A DNA stretch of 64,000 bases from Thalassia testudinum (lineage: Eukaryota > Streptophyta > Magnoliopsida > Alismatales > Hydrocharitaceae), in contig JAZHRO010000012.1 of assembly GCA_037157565.1 (NCBI GenBank), positions 10,256,501 through 10,320,500 of the forward strand. Direction: 5' to 3'. The position numbers and the translations under genes were made by a program. Below, one piece after another: positions 12,884-26,067 of the stretch; position 1 is the stretch's first letter; each line of letters begins with the position of its first letter. The notes under the pieces were generated by a model. That model made no database searches. It had not been told where the DNA came from and was given only the letters and a program-made list of their open reading frames with translations.

Positions 12884-12895
12884 GTCTTGGGGGTA
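12884..12895 (+). other. Polypurine tract of element A
   Basis: The sequence ...TCTTGGGGGTA sits immediately before the 3' LTR start TGATGAG at 12896. The same GGGGGTA precedes the 3' LTR in elements B (60888-60894) and C (minus strand, 22336-22342). Confidence 0.7.
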
Positions 12896-13963
12896 TGATG
12901 AGAGACTCATCATGGATCCTAATTATCACCAATTAGCTATTTTCCCTAGCTAATTAACTGACAATACATTAAATACATGGTTAATTATACTATAGGGGTA
13001 AAAATACCAAGAACCTACAAAATAAGTTAAAAATAAAAAATTAAAGATCAATTAATACAAATAATAATTTAATTAATAATTTGGACTCAATTCATTATCA
13101 TTTAGTTAAATATTTAGTATTTAAATTAACTTAATTACTATTATGACTTAAGTATGTAATTAACCTATTTAATTATATCATTTAAATACATATAGCTAAA
13201 AAGGAAAAAAATGTAATTTCAAGGCATAAATATAATATTTACCTAATTTATGATAATATATAAAAATTTGAAAAAAATAAATGAAAATAAGACTTAAAAC
13301 TCACTATTTACGTTTAGGTCCTTAACTTTTATTAAATGCGAGACCTTGTTATTTTCGTATAGGTCCTTTTATTGCAAAAATATCCCTGTGAACACAACGT
13401 CTTCTCCTTCATCTCTTTTTCTGCTTTGGACGGCTGAGAGTCTTCGGTGTCCGTACCTCGTGATCACCGCCCATCTGACGTTAGAACTTCGCTGCAGCTG
13501 TCGCCCAACTTCCGCCCAGCACTGTCTTCACATCTGACGGGCCGGATCGTCCTTTAATCCTAATTAAATTAGGCGATTAACCTCACTGGCGTCGGAGACG
13601 ACACGGGTGAGTAGGATGAACCTATACCTAAAGGCGTCTCGATACAGACCCCCTAACCTCTAGCTTCGCCTATAAATACCCATGACCACCTTAGATCACG
13701 GTTAGTGACCCCCTACCCCCTTCCCCCCACCGTGGTCGTTCTTAGGTTTTCCATCATTCTCCGACATCTTCCCATCCCCATTCTCAAGCGCTACCCCCGA
13801 GGAGCGTTGCCTCCCTCATCTCCTCTTCCTCTCCTCCGCCTTGCCAACGGCGTTGGAGTGCCCCATAGCTATGATCCTTCCACTTCACTTAGCTGGAGGA
13901 TCTTCTCTCACCAAGCTCTGATTTCGCTCCCGTTCTCTCCATGCCAACGGTGATATCCCTCAC
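12896..13963 (+). repeat. Element A 3' LTR, segment 1
   Basis: It starts TGATGAGAGACTCATCA, which forms a 7-bp-arm palindrome. The first 700 bp are AT-rich. From about 13739 it aligns with 1305-1530 of the 5' LTR. It is interrupted at 13963 by a Tekay-like solo LTR with TSD CTCAC. Confidence 0.85.
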
Positions 13964-16601
13964 TGTAACGACCCGATTCCCGAATCCCTACGAGACACGA
14001 GAATCGGGCCGACTCGACTAATCCCAAGACTTAGTTGTCCAATGAGAAAGTAACCAAAAGAGCAGTAAAATAAACCACATTCAACATGTATATAACTAGA
14101 AGTAACAAAATACAGCAGTAGAGAAAAGAAATACTACAGTATACACCACCACAACAGTAGAGAAATAACATATACATAATCATGAAGCTTACAATAAAGA
14201 GAGTACAGGGGGGGTAATAGAAACTACTCACTACAGCGGAAAGAAAAGTACAGTGGGTACTACTAGTAACACTACTTGGCTCTACTAGGCCCAGTGCCCT
14301 CTGCAGCCGCAGACTCTGGCTACTCAACACCTGGTCCTGAAAAGTAACAAGGGTGACACGTCAGCGAAACGCTGAGTAGAGTGGCAACTAAAAGCTAGAA
14401 GAAGCAGTAGAGTGGACAGTAGCTATTATCATTTTTACTTTCTTTCTTTATATTTTTCCATTTAATCACTATTGATTTATTTCTCAGATCCTTCTCTTGA
14501 TCTTGAATGTTCCTCGTGGGAACGATATTGATTGCAGTCTTTTCCGAAAAGTAGAAGTAACACGTGGTGCTCTCCTGGCCGAGAGAGTCCCCCGTGGTGG
14601 TCTACCCTCAGTCAACCACCCTAAGGTCACTGACAAACGTAACGGTGACTACGGCACGCGCGGTAAGCACACGGGTAGCTACCCCACACTGGCACGCGGC
14701 CAATTGTTTCCGTTAACAGGTGTGCCCAAAGCACAGCACGGAACCAATATAAGGCAGAGCCCTCTCAGTAATAGGGGTCCAGCCCCTCCACAGTAACCAA
14801 ACAGGGGTCCTGCCCCTCCACAGTCTACGCACCTTCGCCTGACTACCCTAGTTTGCCCAGTGGGCCTAGCAAGTCGGTGTAGGAGGGCTAGCAGAACCCC
14901 GGGGCCTGTGGGGTAGCTAGTGCTCTCCCTACACTAGTAGCTCTCTTCAGTACTGTGTACATGAGGGCCAAAAGTCGGTACAAAGTGGCTAGACCTAACC
15001 TTGGGTCCCTGGGGCGGCTAGCTCCGCTCTGCACTAAACAGGGGGACGGTTGCTCTCCTTGGTACTTCGTACTCAAGGGCCAACTCACTTCCCCAATTCT
15101 ATTTCATTCACTTTCCAGGAGTTCTACTCCAAATTTCCCATAGGGTTCATGCTCTTTTAACTCTGCCAATTTAGGTTTCACCGTTCCAGCTTTATATCCA
15201 TACAATTCATGTTCTCAATCGTATTTATCCATTCATAACAGGAAGCTGTTAACCAATTTACAGGCAGTTATCGTTTCCTTTCCACTTTTCCAAGACTGCA
15301 ATGTATATATTCAACTAGTTTTCCAGTCCTAGGATTCATGCAATACCCTAGGATCTATCATTCAATCTAATCCTTCAGCCCTAGGGTTCATGCAATGCCC
15401 TAGACTCTATTAATTGTTTCATAAATGTATAATTTTTGATAATTAAATTAAAGGGCCACTCTACCCGCAAAATCGGAAGTACTGGGGGCATGGTCGGCAA
15501 TCCCGTGCACCTCCGCAACCCCTAGAGACGCAATGGAACGGGATCCTAATACAAGGATCAAAGACAAGGAGCTACTCAGAATAGTATACAATTACTGTAA
15601 ACAGGTAGAGGAAATAAATCTGGAAAACGGACTCCGAACGGACCCTAAACGGGTCAAAAACGATGGGTCTGCCCAAAATCAGACGTCTTAAAAGGTCGAT
15701 CATGCCATACCTTGGTCTGCACAGTCCTTCAGACATCCAGAAGCCCGCTGGATCGTCTAGACTTAGTTTCCAGACGTCCGATTGTCACCCCGAACGTCTG
15801 GAGGTCCTCTCCGTCATCTGGTATTGTGCCCAGACATCTGATCGGTGTGGGATGGCCAGCCCTCGTGCCCTCTCGAACAACTCCTGCACACACATACGGC
15901 CGCTCTCATCAAGAAAAGGTGCAGAAACACTCGACGGACGACTGCATGGCCGTACACGCGAAAGAAGGAGAAGAAAACAAATATTGTACCTGTCAGACGT
16001 CTGGACCTTCCTCCAGACGTCTTCTGCTTCGTCTGGACGTAAGTACAGACGTCTGATTCTGGAAAATTTTTCCAGAATCAGGGCCCTTTTCGCTCTCTGC
16101 TCGTAGCGCACGGTAGCGCCGCGCTGCGTCCACCTGCTGCCTGAGCTGCAGCAGCTCCTCCGCAACACCCCACACTCGCTGCTCTCTCGCCGGCCGGCTC
16201 TAGCTGCCCTGGCAAGCTCGTACCCTCACGGTTGAGCTTCTACTTCCTCTCGCAACAACCCCTCCTTCCCGCACGCTCGCAGTAGCCGCTGCTGCCGTTC
16301 TCGCTCGCTTGCGCTCTTGCTGGCAGGGAGAAGGAGAAGAAGAGGGCGGTGGAGTGAGGGTGAGGGAGAGGGGAAGCCTATTTATAGGCAGCGTGGGGAG
16401 AGAGAGAAAGGAAGGCTGCATCATCTACAGGGAGGGAGAGAAAAAGAAGAACGAAGGCGACGGGTTTAGTTTGCACGCGCAGGCGCGCAGACGCGAACCC
16501 ATACATCGAAAAAATTTAATACCAGACATCTAAGAAGGCTTCCAGACGTCTGGGCCAGTTCCCAGACGTCTTAAACGACTCTTGATGCCCAGGTCGTGAC
16601 A
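13964..16601 (-). mobile_element. Tekay/Del-like solo LTR, copy 1, TSD CTCAC
   Basis: The + strand termini are TGTAACGACC...GGTCGTGACA. CTCAC occurs at 13959-13963 and again at 16602-16606, and A's LTR reads through when the insert is removed (compare 1520-1545). The orientation follows from element F: the minus-strand end (13964 side) matches the F LTR end just before its primer site at 43312. A TATA box, CTATAAATAGG on the minus strand, is at 16378-16388. It contains GC-rich repeats with 'aggggtcc-gcccctccacagt' (14770-14825) and a cluster of CAGACGTCTG-type palindromes (perfect copies at 15994, 16046 and 16543). No coding region is supported. Confidence 0.9.
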
Positions 16602-19211
16602 CTCACCTCCTTCATCAGGTAAGTAGAGTAGCTACTTAGGCATAGTTTTAGCTTTTTAATTAGGCACGTAATGCTTAGGAGTAGGTGTAATTAGATTAAT
16701 CTCATGTTGTCTTCCTCGTTTCCAACAAGCCAATTCTGGCTCGTCGGACCTTTGTTCATGCATTCAATCACTTGATCATACTTTTCATCATCTCATGATC
16801 ATTTCCACTTCTTTTTCCTCGATTTTTTCACTTAACTCAAGATATGTTTTTACTATATTCATTGATCATTCTTTCTATTAGTTCTTAATTAATTCAATTG
16901 AGGTGTTTTTGAGGTTCTGTGCAACCTTAGGAACCTTTTAAGACCATTCTCGGTCTGTTTCATGGAGATTTGATCTCCAATGACAATTCATGGCCTTCAC
17001 CGGAGCTTCGACAACCTCAAGTAGAACCGCAGCCTTCAGAACTCCTCATGAAGCTCCAGATAGGGTCATTTTGAGTAGAAGAATAGATTCCACCTATTAA
17101 CGTTAATATTTGAAGTCTATTTTCTATTGTTGATTATTGTCTTCTCCAACTACGGTAGAGTTGGAAAGATGTAATCATTGAGGTTTAGAGCTTAAATATA
17201 GGTTCTGAAGCACGTGCAGACTCTAGAGAACCTGCTCTAGGTGTCAATTAGGTCGAAGAATCTCTAAATTCTTTTGTCGATCACCCACTATTCGAGCTCA
17301 GGTGACAGTGCTTGAGAACATAGCTAGAGTATTCAAAACTTGGTTTTGAGGTGTTAAATCACTTCCTCATGTTGGATTTAGTCTAATTAAGCTTTCAATT
17401 TGATTTGAAACTCTTTAATTTGGAAAGTCAACATTTGAGCTTAGAAAGTCAAATCTGAGTTGATTTTAGCGTTCTAGAGTTTGAATTCTAGATTTATGGA
17501 TTTGAATGAGTTTCTGTTGAGATTGTGGATTTTATGGAACAGACATGAGTGAGTTTTATTTTTGAAATTTAGGAGATTCCAAGTTTTGCAAAGTTTTGGT
17601 TCAATCTAGAACCTAAACCTTTTTAGAGCCTTTTAGTTGAGATTTAAATTCAAATCTCGCCCAGATTAGTATTTGATTGTCTATTGAATCGGTCCAGACC
17701 TTTTCCAATTGACTTAATTTGTCTATCAGACTAATTCACACTGGAATCAGTGTTTATACACTGAGAACGAAGCTCAGAAGGTCTGGAGCTTCTGAAACCT
17801 TCCTAGACTCCCCTCTCTCTTCTTAAAGATGTAGAATGCTTTCTGAAGCATGCCGAGACTCTCAATTGAGGGTATTAACCCTTCTTCAGATCAATTGACC
17901 TAGAATTCCTCCTTTGAGCATAAGTTTTGACCATGGCAATAATGCCATGTCCCTCTCTGAATCCACGGATCAACTGTGATCCAAGCACCAAATTGGTGCT
18001 AAAATCGTATAATTGAGATATTAGCTTTTCATCGAGCCCTTGCTTGCTCGATTTGGTCCATGGAGTCAATTGGAATCATCACTCAAAGATCTGGCTTGTG
18101 AATGCAGCAATGAAGGGGAATCGACCGAGAGTATCCCACATCAGGAGAAGAGCGCCTGCACGGGTATAAAATGAAAAGTGTAAAGAGCTCAGCTGGTTGT
18201 CAGTGCAGGGTGCACTTATGAGCATATTCGATTCTCTTAAGTACATGCGTGCACGTGCGCTTGTGTGCTCGTGGGCTCGAGTGGGCATGAGTTTCATGGG
18301 CTTGAATGGGCCCAATATTGTGCAAAATGATTAAAATCCACACCTAAATTAACTAGGACTAGCCCTAGAGTAGGGTTAATCCGGTCCTCGTGGACTGTGT
18401 ATCCTCGAAAAGGGTCTGGTCTGCCCATTAACTAATTTTGGTTTAAGTGACAAAAATGTGGGTTAAGAACTTAAAATGTCTAAGTGTGGAGAGGTGTGCG
18501 TAGTGAATTAAAGAGAGAAGAGAAGAGGGAAAGATTAGGAGCTGGGAGAGAGAGATGCATGAGCTGAGAGCTTAAATGTTAACATGGATTAAAGAGAGAA
18601 GATAATTTAAGATAAGAGAAAAGAGTGAAGAGTAATTAAAGAAGATAAAGAGACGTCTGCTAGATTAATTGGAAGTCTAATTTCTACATTTAAGTTGTCT
18701 AATCATCTAAAGAGACATTTGATGAGAGAGAAAAAGAAAAGAGAGAAGGCTGAAGGTTGATTTAGAGATTAAGTGTTTAAGCTTCTCATGTGTACCAGAC
18801 ATTCATTCTATATTGTGAATTCTTTTATACCTTATATTTTGTAAACACTTGAAATAAATATTTCTTTTCATACTATTCAATGTAAAATCATTCATGTACT
18901 TGCATTAATGGAATAATTGCATGCTTTAATTGTACAATTTTATATGCAATTGTTCATGTGCTTAACATATGACTTAATTATAGACTTAATTAATAAAGTA
19001 ATTAGCAATATTATGCATTAGAATAAAAAATGATGAATTAAATTAAGTTTATGCCTCCTAGTGAATGACCTAGATTTAACCAGTTAAATGAATTAAAATC
19101 TAAAATGTTATGTTAGCTTGATTTAACAAATCAAGTTAACCTAAGTCCATTATTCACATGGTTTATTAAGACTAATAACTTTAATTAACTGTGTTTAGAA
19201 TTGAACGATCA
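16602..19211 (+). repeat. Element A 3' LTR, segment 2
   Basis: It resumes with the duplicated CTCAC and aligns with the 5' LTR to the end ...GAACGATCA at 19211. It lacks the 312 bp present at 4570-4881 of the 5' LTR. The TATA-like box is at 18165-18171. Confidence 0.85.
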
Positions 19212-19629
19212 GTAGTTAGTGTACTGGTACCAACAACGAGTATCGGCCCTCCCTGATTTCCTTATGTATCGGTACCCATAGGGAGTACCAATATACATAG
19301 GGAATGGGCTTCGTAAAACCATACCATATGTGTACCGATACTGGTCCTCCTGTATCGATACCCAAATGATTTGTACCAGTAATGATCTTATATATGGTTA
19401 CTACATTGGTTCTGGATATGTTCCTGGAACCTGATCTGTATCCTACATGTATCGATACTAAGGTTTAGTACCGGTACCTGAACGATACATGAAGTGTTCC
19501 AAAATCGCCCAAAAGGTATCCCTACTCGACAAGTACCGGTACTCAAGATGAGTACCGGTACTGGATCAATACTGATCTGATTCTAGCGTGGCGATCAGGG
19601 ATTGAAATCTGGGGAAAAAACCCCAACAT
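19212..19629 (-). mobile_element. Copia element D1, leader fragment with GTACCGGTAC palindromes
   Basis: On the minus strand this continues the D1 leader after the insertion of element C. It aligns with the D2 leader: the T-rich run then 'ccagatttcaatccc' matches 39585-39610, followed by GTACCGGTAC repeats. Perfect GTACCGGTAC copies are at 19468-19477, 19533-19542 and 19552-19561. It is cut on the left by element A at 19211. Confidence 0.75.
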
Positions 19630-22335
19630 TGTTGTGTGGCAAATTAGGAGATTTAATATGCGTTCGTTGTAGTACACTCCTAAATAGCACAACAAAACAT
19701 TTAAATTTATAAACTCATATTCTAATTGGAGTCCAAGGTCATTTGTAGGGAGCAAATGTGGAATTTACGCATTAATCTTCATTCAGAATCAATAAGTACA
19801 ATAAATTGAGCACAATAAAAGATATGCAATGAATATATCTCAAAAGATCAGGGATAAAAAGAAATAGAAAGGCAAAACAGTGGTAATTTAAATCACCAAT
19901 TATTCTTCTTAATTAAGCATATATCTCAAGCATTTATATCATTCAAATAAATCATCAGTAACTTCAATCAATAATCCATTCTAACTTATTTACTTAAATG
20001 ATCCAACAGTACCAGCAGAATCAAATCAGACATCGTCCATGTGTATCAAACGACTTAACCTTCACATAGCAGAGCCTCACAGAAGGCACAAAGGCGCCAA
20101 ACCTTCTCAAGGCCTTTCAAGCACAAGGCAAACTCTCCTCAGAGCACATACGAAGGCCTTCTCTTCACAGCACATAGGCAACTCAGAGGCTAAGTGTGAG
20201 AGCCTCTCTCTCCTTGTAGCTTGTGTCCAAGACACACAGAGCAAAACCCTCCCCCCTCCTCTCACAAACTCTCTTCTTTCTTCTCTCTCTCAGATAACCA
20301 GGTTTAGGTTTGGGTAAGGCGGGTAATCAGGTCATGAAGAGTGGCCAAACCCACATGTTGTGTGCACAGGCGAGGCATAAGAGCTCGAGGAGGCATGTGC
20401 GTGGGGGACCCGACCCCCCGTGTACTGGGTGAGAGGGTTAGTTCATAAATTCCATTTATACGCCTGCGGCTGCTTGTAGCTTTAAGATGTGGCACTAAAG
20501 TGCCTCCTTCTTCGTGCGCAACAGCTGAGGATTTCAGCCAATTGAAACGGCTGCTTTGCTCCCTTCGTTGATTGAAGATGAAGGTTGCTTAGCGAGACGT
20601 TTCCACAGCACCTGGACATGGAAGCAACGAGTATGATGGTCGGGCGACGACGGTCAAAGGTGGAGGAACTGAGCTCTCCGGTGATACCTGAGACATCAAA
20701 GTACGAGCTTTAAGCCCAAATTAGAAGGTTTTGGGGCATCACCGTGAGGCGAGGAGAGTGACGGTGGTGATGGCAAAGTGTTTTGTAGTGCTCAGTGGTC
20801 GGATGAAGTCGGAGATGATGGACGAAGGACGGGTTGTCCGGCAGAGAGATTGGGTGGTGGTGCGGCGAAATTAGTTGAGGGTTTTTGAAGGTGTAGGTGA
20901 GGGGGAGGTTGTGGAGGTGGTAGCAGGTTGTTTGGAGGTCTATGGAGTGTAGATGACCACACCAGAGTTCGGCTGGACGTGGGGAAGACGGTGCAGTCGA
21001 GGGCGAGTTGGCGGTTGAAACAGGAGAGGAATGAGATAGGGAGATTTAGGAGAGGGAGAGGAGTATATTGGACCTAACTAAAGGATGAAGAAGATGCGGA
21101 GAGGCGTCGACTGTGATTGGCCGATGTCGGGGAAGGAGAAGTCTCCGGTGGTAGAGTGGCGATGACGAAGAGGTTGTAGTCGACGGGGCTTTGGTCGGCC
21201 AGTGTTAGAAGAAGGCGAGGAAGAAGGCGATGCTTACAATTTGATGGTTGGAAGCACGGACGAGGGGGAATGAGGAGGTCATCGGAGTTACAGTCGGAGT
21301 TGGCCAGAGGAGGAAAGGAAGAAGGTTTTAGGGTCAAACTGGACTAGTTTTGGACAGTGGAAGATGCTAGAGCTTATATAAAGCTCTTGGGCAAGCTCTA
21401 TACAAGGAAATAGTGCTAATTAGCTTCATTATGAGTTAAGAAGAACCCAAGAAATTCGTGCATTTGCATGGCTTTCTGGGGCAAATCAGAGCCCAAGATT
21501 CGCCCCAATCTCTTTCTTGTAGTGTGAACATCAATCCCGCCAAATTTGGTGGGATTTGATGAAGATTTGAATAGGTTTAGGCTCGGTCAAAAGCTACCTA
21601 AGGTCGGTTGACCTCCAATGGTGGTAGGGACTTGCTTGCAAAGAAGATAAGGAAGTTAGGGACTCAATTGCAAGGATTTTCAAAATTAGGGGCTTATATG
21701 TGAAGAATAGATTTTTAAAGGACTAGATTGCAAACTAAGGTCCCTTCTTTACAAGCAAGTCCCTACCATCTGATTGGGCTCAAATTTTGGTATAAACCTA
21801 ATTTGCACCCAAGGAATTTGATAGTGAAGTTAGATTTTAGTTTTGATTAAGTTTGACTGAAAAATTTATGTAGAAACCCAAATCAGGGTAGAAATCTGTC
21901 TGTGATTTTGTTTAAGGTCAAAATAGGTTCAAATGTACAAATCAAGGATACCAAAACTCAAGGAATATTTTTCTATAAATTTTAGGAGGTTTAGATGAAT
22001 TTTATCCTAATCAAAACCCTTGTAATTTAAGTGGATCTGAAATTATGGTTTTGGGTGCTGGATTGGTTCTTGAAACGCGTGAGACCCCGTTTCTATCTAT
22101 ATAGACCAACTTATTAGTCTTTAATGCTCATTTGACCTTAGATTAACCCCTGGTAAACCGTTTGGTTACTATGCTTTTATAATATGATGTTAAAATTACA
22201 GAATTAACCCTGATTTAGTGTTCTCTCATAATGGATCTGAATGGAATTATGACTCACAGGCGACTATGTAGGAGCATTTGTCACTTAATTTTGACTAATT
22301 AAAACTAAATATGGCTCATGATAATGTTATCATCA
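19630..22335 (-). repeat. Element C 3' LTR
   Basis: The minus strand runs from TGATGATAACATTATCA (22335) to ...CACAACA (19630). It aligns with 32329-34995. A TATA-like box, TATATAAG on the minus strand, is at 21373-21380. A palindrome GGCACTAAAGTGCC is at 20491-20504. The ORFs are not supported as genes. Confidence 0.88.
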
Positions 22336-23264
22336 TACCCCCATGCTTAACCTTTGTTAGTCCTTTAGCAAAATCCTATGGAAAGAACTAGATCTCTAGA
22401 CCATGCTTTGATGTTTAGATGACTGATTTGTTGCACTTACTAGAAATTAGGTCAGAATGCCAACAATAGGCCTAGAGGTACTCAAGTACCAATCAAGATC
22501 CAAACCTGACCAGCTTTAGCCTAAGTTTGCCGCGAAGGTTTCTAAGGCCCGTAAAAACTACCTAGAGGCTTGTTGAAACCAGTGGTTAAAGCACCTGTGC
22601 ATAGAATGTAGCATGTCTAGGTTTAGTTTGCCAGTGTATTTTGATAAGAGAGAGATAGAGAAGGATTTTTCATTTGGAGAGTTTTCTCTCTTTTCTTTTT
22701 ATTTTTCCCTAAGTCCAGTCTCTAATTGGCCCTAAACACCGTTTGTATCGGATTCCTTTTCCCCACCATCAATCCTTGAAGGGTCCCTAGTTTTTGATGC
22801 TTCAGGATAGCACTGCCCATGACAACCCCTAGAACCCTGGCTTTCGACACTTCGAGATAGTGCTGTCTATGGCATTCTGTAGCTAAATTCAGGTCCTGGA
22901 AATCAACATTTTGGGATAATCTCGCCAATGTCACTTGAACCGACACAAGGTGCTTACATGCCTCCAGTAGGATATTTATATATCCTAAGAGATAAGTACC
23001 AAGGAGACGATATGTTATTACGCATCTTCGAGGGGAATTTCCCACCTCTTCGTGCCGAGAACTCATCCAATCAACTTGTGTTGTCGAGCCACTCCTAAGC
23101 TAGATTTTCGAGATGGCTTTTCAAAACAGAACACTTTTGGCATGATTTTCTTTATTAAGCGCACTGAACCATGCTTAGTGTGTGATTTTTGGGTGCTTAG
23201 GTTGCTAAGTCCCGCAAACCAAAGGGCAGGCAACGGAACCGAATAATCCCTAAGCCTTAAACCT
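22336..23264 (-). other. Element C 3' non-coding region with polypurine tract and tandem units
   Basis: The polypurine tract (minus strand GCATGGGGGTA) is at 22336-22346. About 380 bp next to it aligns with 60490-60894 of element B, including 'gagagaaaactctccaaa', 'ggtgctttaaccac' and 'ggcattctgacctaat'. Further upstream on the minus strand, three imperfect units of about 55 bp (22765-22950) contain '(a/g)c(a)gtgctatc-cgaag' and 'ccagggttctagggg' segments, which also occur right after pol in B (60360-60460). No ORF is supported. Confidence 0.7.
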
Positions 23265-25339
23265 TGATGGGAACACCATCATGAGCCCTAACTAGCTCAT
23301 TTTGACCCAATGAAGAGAATAAAAGCTCCTACATAACCAACTGAAGGTCATAATTCACTGAATAACCTTTCTGTGAGAAAAGTAAGAAATAAGGGTAAAA
23401 CTACAATTTCACCATTGCAGTACAATAACAGGTTTTCTCAAGGGCTAAACAAAGGTCAAAGGGTCTTAACAAGATAAAAAGTGGGTTGGATTTGACAGAA
23501 AATGGTTTGTGTGTGTCATGTGAATTAAATGACGTCTTGAAACCCTAAAATAGACCCACTCGATTAACCAAGGTTATGGTTAGGATAAAATTCACTTAAC
23601 CCTCTAAAAATCATAGAAAAATATCCTCTAGGGTTTAGAACCTTCAAATTGGCCATTGGAACCTATCTTGACCTAGAATGGGGTCTTAGACAGATATTTA
23701 TCCTAAATTAGGTTTTTACATAAATTATCCAGTCAAATGCGGTCAAACCCAAAATTCAACTTCACCATTGGATTTCTTAGGTCCAAATTAGGTTTTTACC
23801 AAAATTTGGACCTAAGGGGAACTCATCTTGACCCACTTTCAAATAGGTCCAAGTTGCTTACATTTCTAACCCTATCTTTCAAAAACCCTTACAATCAGCC
23901 CCCTAGCTTTCTTATCATCTTCACAGATAGGTCCCTCCCCATTATAGCGGAGGAATCCTATTCCGGCGAGCTTTGAAAGGAGGATTCTCCTTGATTGCTC
24001 AGAGAATGCCTCCCAAAATTGGAGGGGAGATTCTCTGAGTAATCTCCTCCAATCTGAACCCATTGATGAGCCCTGATTGTTTCCCAATCTCTCATGTGAA
24101 CGCATGAGCGATTTGGGTCTTTTGAAGATTCCAACTCTGGCGACCATACCTTGCTTGGAAGCTTGGCTTCCAAGTACAAATCCTTCTCCAGAGGTCTATT
24201 TAAGAAGCCCTTGATTCAACTGCATCCCCTCAGCTTAAAATTGGGCCATATAACCCTCACATTCTTCTCTCCTCACTGGCCGCAACCCTCCGCAAGCTTC
24301 GGCTACTGCTCCCTCACTTTCTCGTCACCCATCCACAATAACAGTGGTTGGGTTGTCTTCCTCTCATTCATCCGCGTCGTGCAACACCAGCCGACGCCGC
24401 CTCTGCCCCATCTTCGCCACCACCTCACCTACGGAGGGATTCATCTTCCCCATGTCCGACGACCATATCGGCGTGTGATTCCCTTTCCCTTCGTCCTTAG
24501 ATTAGGTTTATTAGATTCCCTCTCTCTTCTACTCTCGTTCCCTCTCTCTATTTCCCTAAACAACCCTCGACGCTATTGATCACCATCACCTTCTCCACCT
24601 CTGGCCATACCTTCGGCGAGGTGCCTCCACCACTCTGCACCTTCATCCACCTCGCCAACCACCCTACAACCTCCACAATGACTCATTGACCATTTCCCCG
24701 TACTCCAATCTCTCCATCGATCACCCAAAAGCACCCTTGAACACACCCACACATACGCACACAGTGAAACCTAAACACACCACCACTACCATCCCCACGC
24801 CATGCCAACCACCACAACACACTTGCCGTGCCTTGGTGAAGCTCCCTGGACGATTTGACGTGGCTGCAAGCCTGTTCTCATGTTTTCAAGTTCAGGCACA
24901 TTGGCCGCTATTGACGAAGGAGCTTGAAGCTCGCTTGCTACGTTCCAAGTGTTGCTGCCCCAGGTGGTAGCTCTAGGCTGTGCAGACTTAAGTTGCGCAC
25001 ACGTCCATGCCCTTGCACAAAGCCTCTAGCCTCTACAGCTTTGCCAATTGGAAGCGCCATTTGCTGCTGCGACGCGTGCAAAGGAGGTGGGACATTTAGT
25101 CCTCGGAACTGGAAGTGAGGCCGGGTGCGCATAAATTGAATTTGCGCCATAGCTTTGTTGCCTCCAAATCACGGGGTGAGGTCTCTCTCTCCCCTTCTCA
25201 CGGCCTCGTCCACGGCACTGCCCACACGGACCTGGCCATGACCCGTTTACTTGACCGACTCACTCCTCGCTCACTACCCACGCCGGTGAGCTTGGACCCG
25301 GGTCTCCGTTAGGTCTGATTACCCGAACTGGTTGTGGCT

Positions 25340-25830
25340 CTTGGAGACTGAACCTGAAATAGAGAAGAGAGAAAGAGAGGAACGCTACGTAGGAGAAGGG
25401 GGTTTTGCCTTGGAAATCTTAGCTCGACACTTGGCCAAATCTAAGAGGAAGAAGAGGAGGTTAGGCAAAGAAGGAAGGAGGAAGAAGCTAAGGACGAGAA
25501 GGCAAAAGACAGAAAGAAGGAAGGAAGAGAAAGAAGGAAGGAGAAAGTCAAAGAAGAAGAAGGCTCAGGCAGCTAAAGAAGAAGAAGGAGACGGCTAAGG
25601 GCCATAGCAGAGAAGGAAGAAGTTGAAGAAGCAGAAGCTTAAGGCAGAAAGCAGAGAAAGAGAAAAGGAAAGGAAGGACAAAGATAGAGAAGAAGGAAGA
25701 AGAAGCCAGAGGAAGCTAAGGAAAGAAAGACAAAGGAAGAAAAAGACAAAGAAGGAGCCAACGACAGAGAAAGAAGAGAAGGCAGAAGAAGACAAAGGAA
25801 GAAGAAGAAGAATCAAGAGAGAGAAAACTT
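25340..25830 (+). repeat. Purine-rich (GAA/GGA) tract in LTR E
   Basis: Nearly 500 bp consists mostly of G and A on the + strand, made of AAGAAG, GGAAG and AGAAAG motifs. The equivalent position in B's LTRs holds similar tracts at 53120-53570 and 63060-63500. Lysine/arginine/glutamate-rich ORFs here come from this composition and are not genes. Confidence 0.85.
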
Positions 25831-26067
25831 TTAAGATGTCCAATTTTCATAAGTTCATTATTTTTTTAGTTACAGTTATTTTTACTCTTCATATACTCAT
25901 GCTTTACACTCTTAATTAGATTTTGAGTAGTATTATGTGTTCAATTAGCATTTATTGTTGAGATTAGTGCATGAATTTCACTTACTTCCTGTGTTCGACC
26001 TCGGAATATATTCAAGTAATAAATTATATTTGTTTTGAACGCTTTTTCAGCTGTATTACAATGTAAT

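Larger units (their letters stand above)
1284..19211 (+). mobile_element. Element A: Athila-like LTR retrotransposon with gag only (TR-GAG-like), 5' end outside window
   Basis: The pieces are: 5' LTR (1284-1608 and 4411-7313), primer site (7320-7337), leader, gag pseudogene (8421-10218), 2.7 kb 3' non-coding region, polypurine tract (12884-12895), and 3' LTR (12896-13963 and 16602-19211). The two LTRs align over long stretches (4411 onward with 16690 onward; 1300 onward with 13739 onward). No protease, RT, RNase H or integrase motif occurs between the gag end and the 3' LTR, although gag keeps its C-terminal part. This fits the class known as terminal-repeat retrotransposons with a GAG domain, which need pol in trans. 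A is inserted in the leader of copia element D1, which resumes at 19212. Confidence 0.8.

Noticed and set aside
24151..24579. 142-codon ORF and neighbouring ORFs in LTR E
   Set aside because: Low-complexity Pro/His/Leu-rich translation inside an LTR; the matching parts of B's LTRs do not keep the frame.
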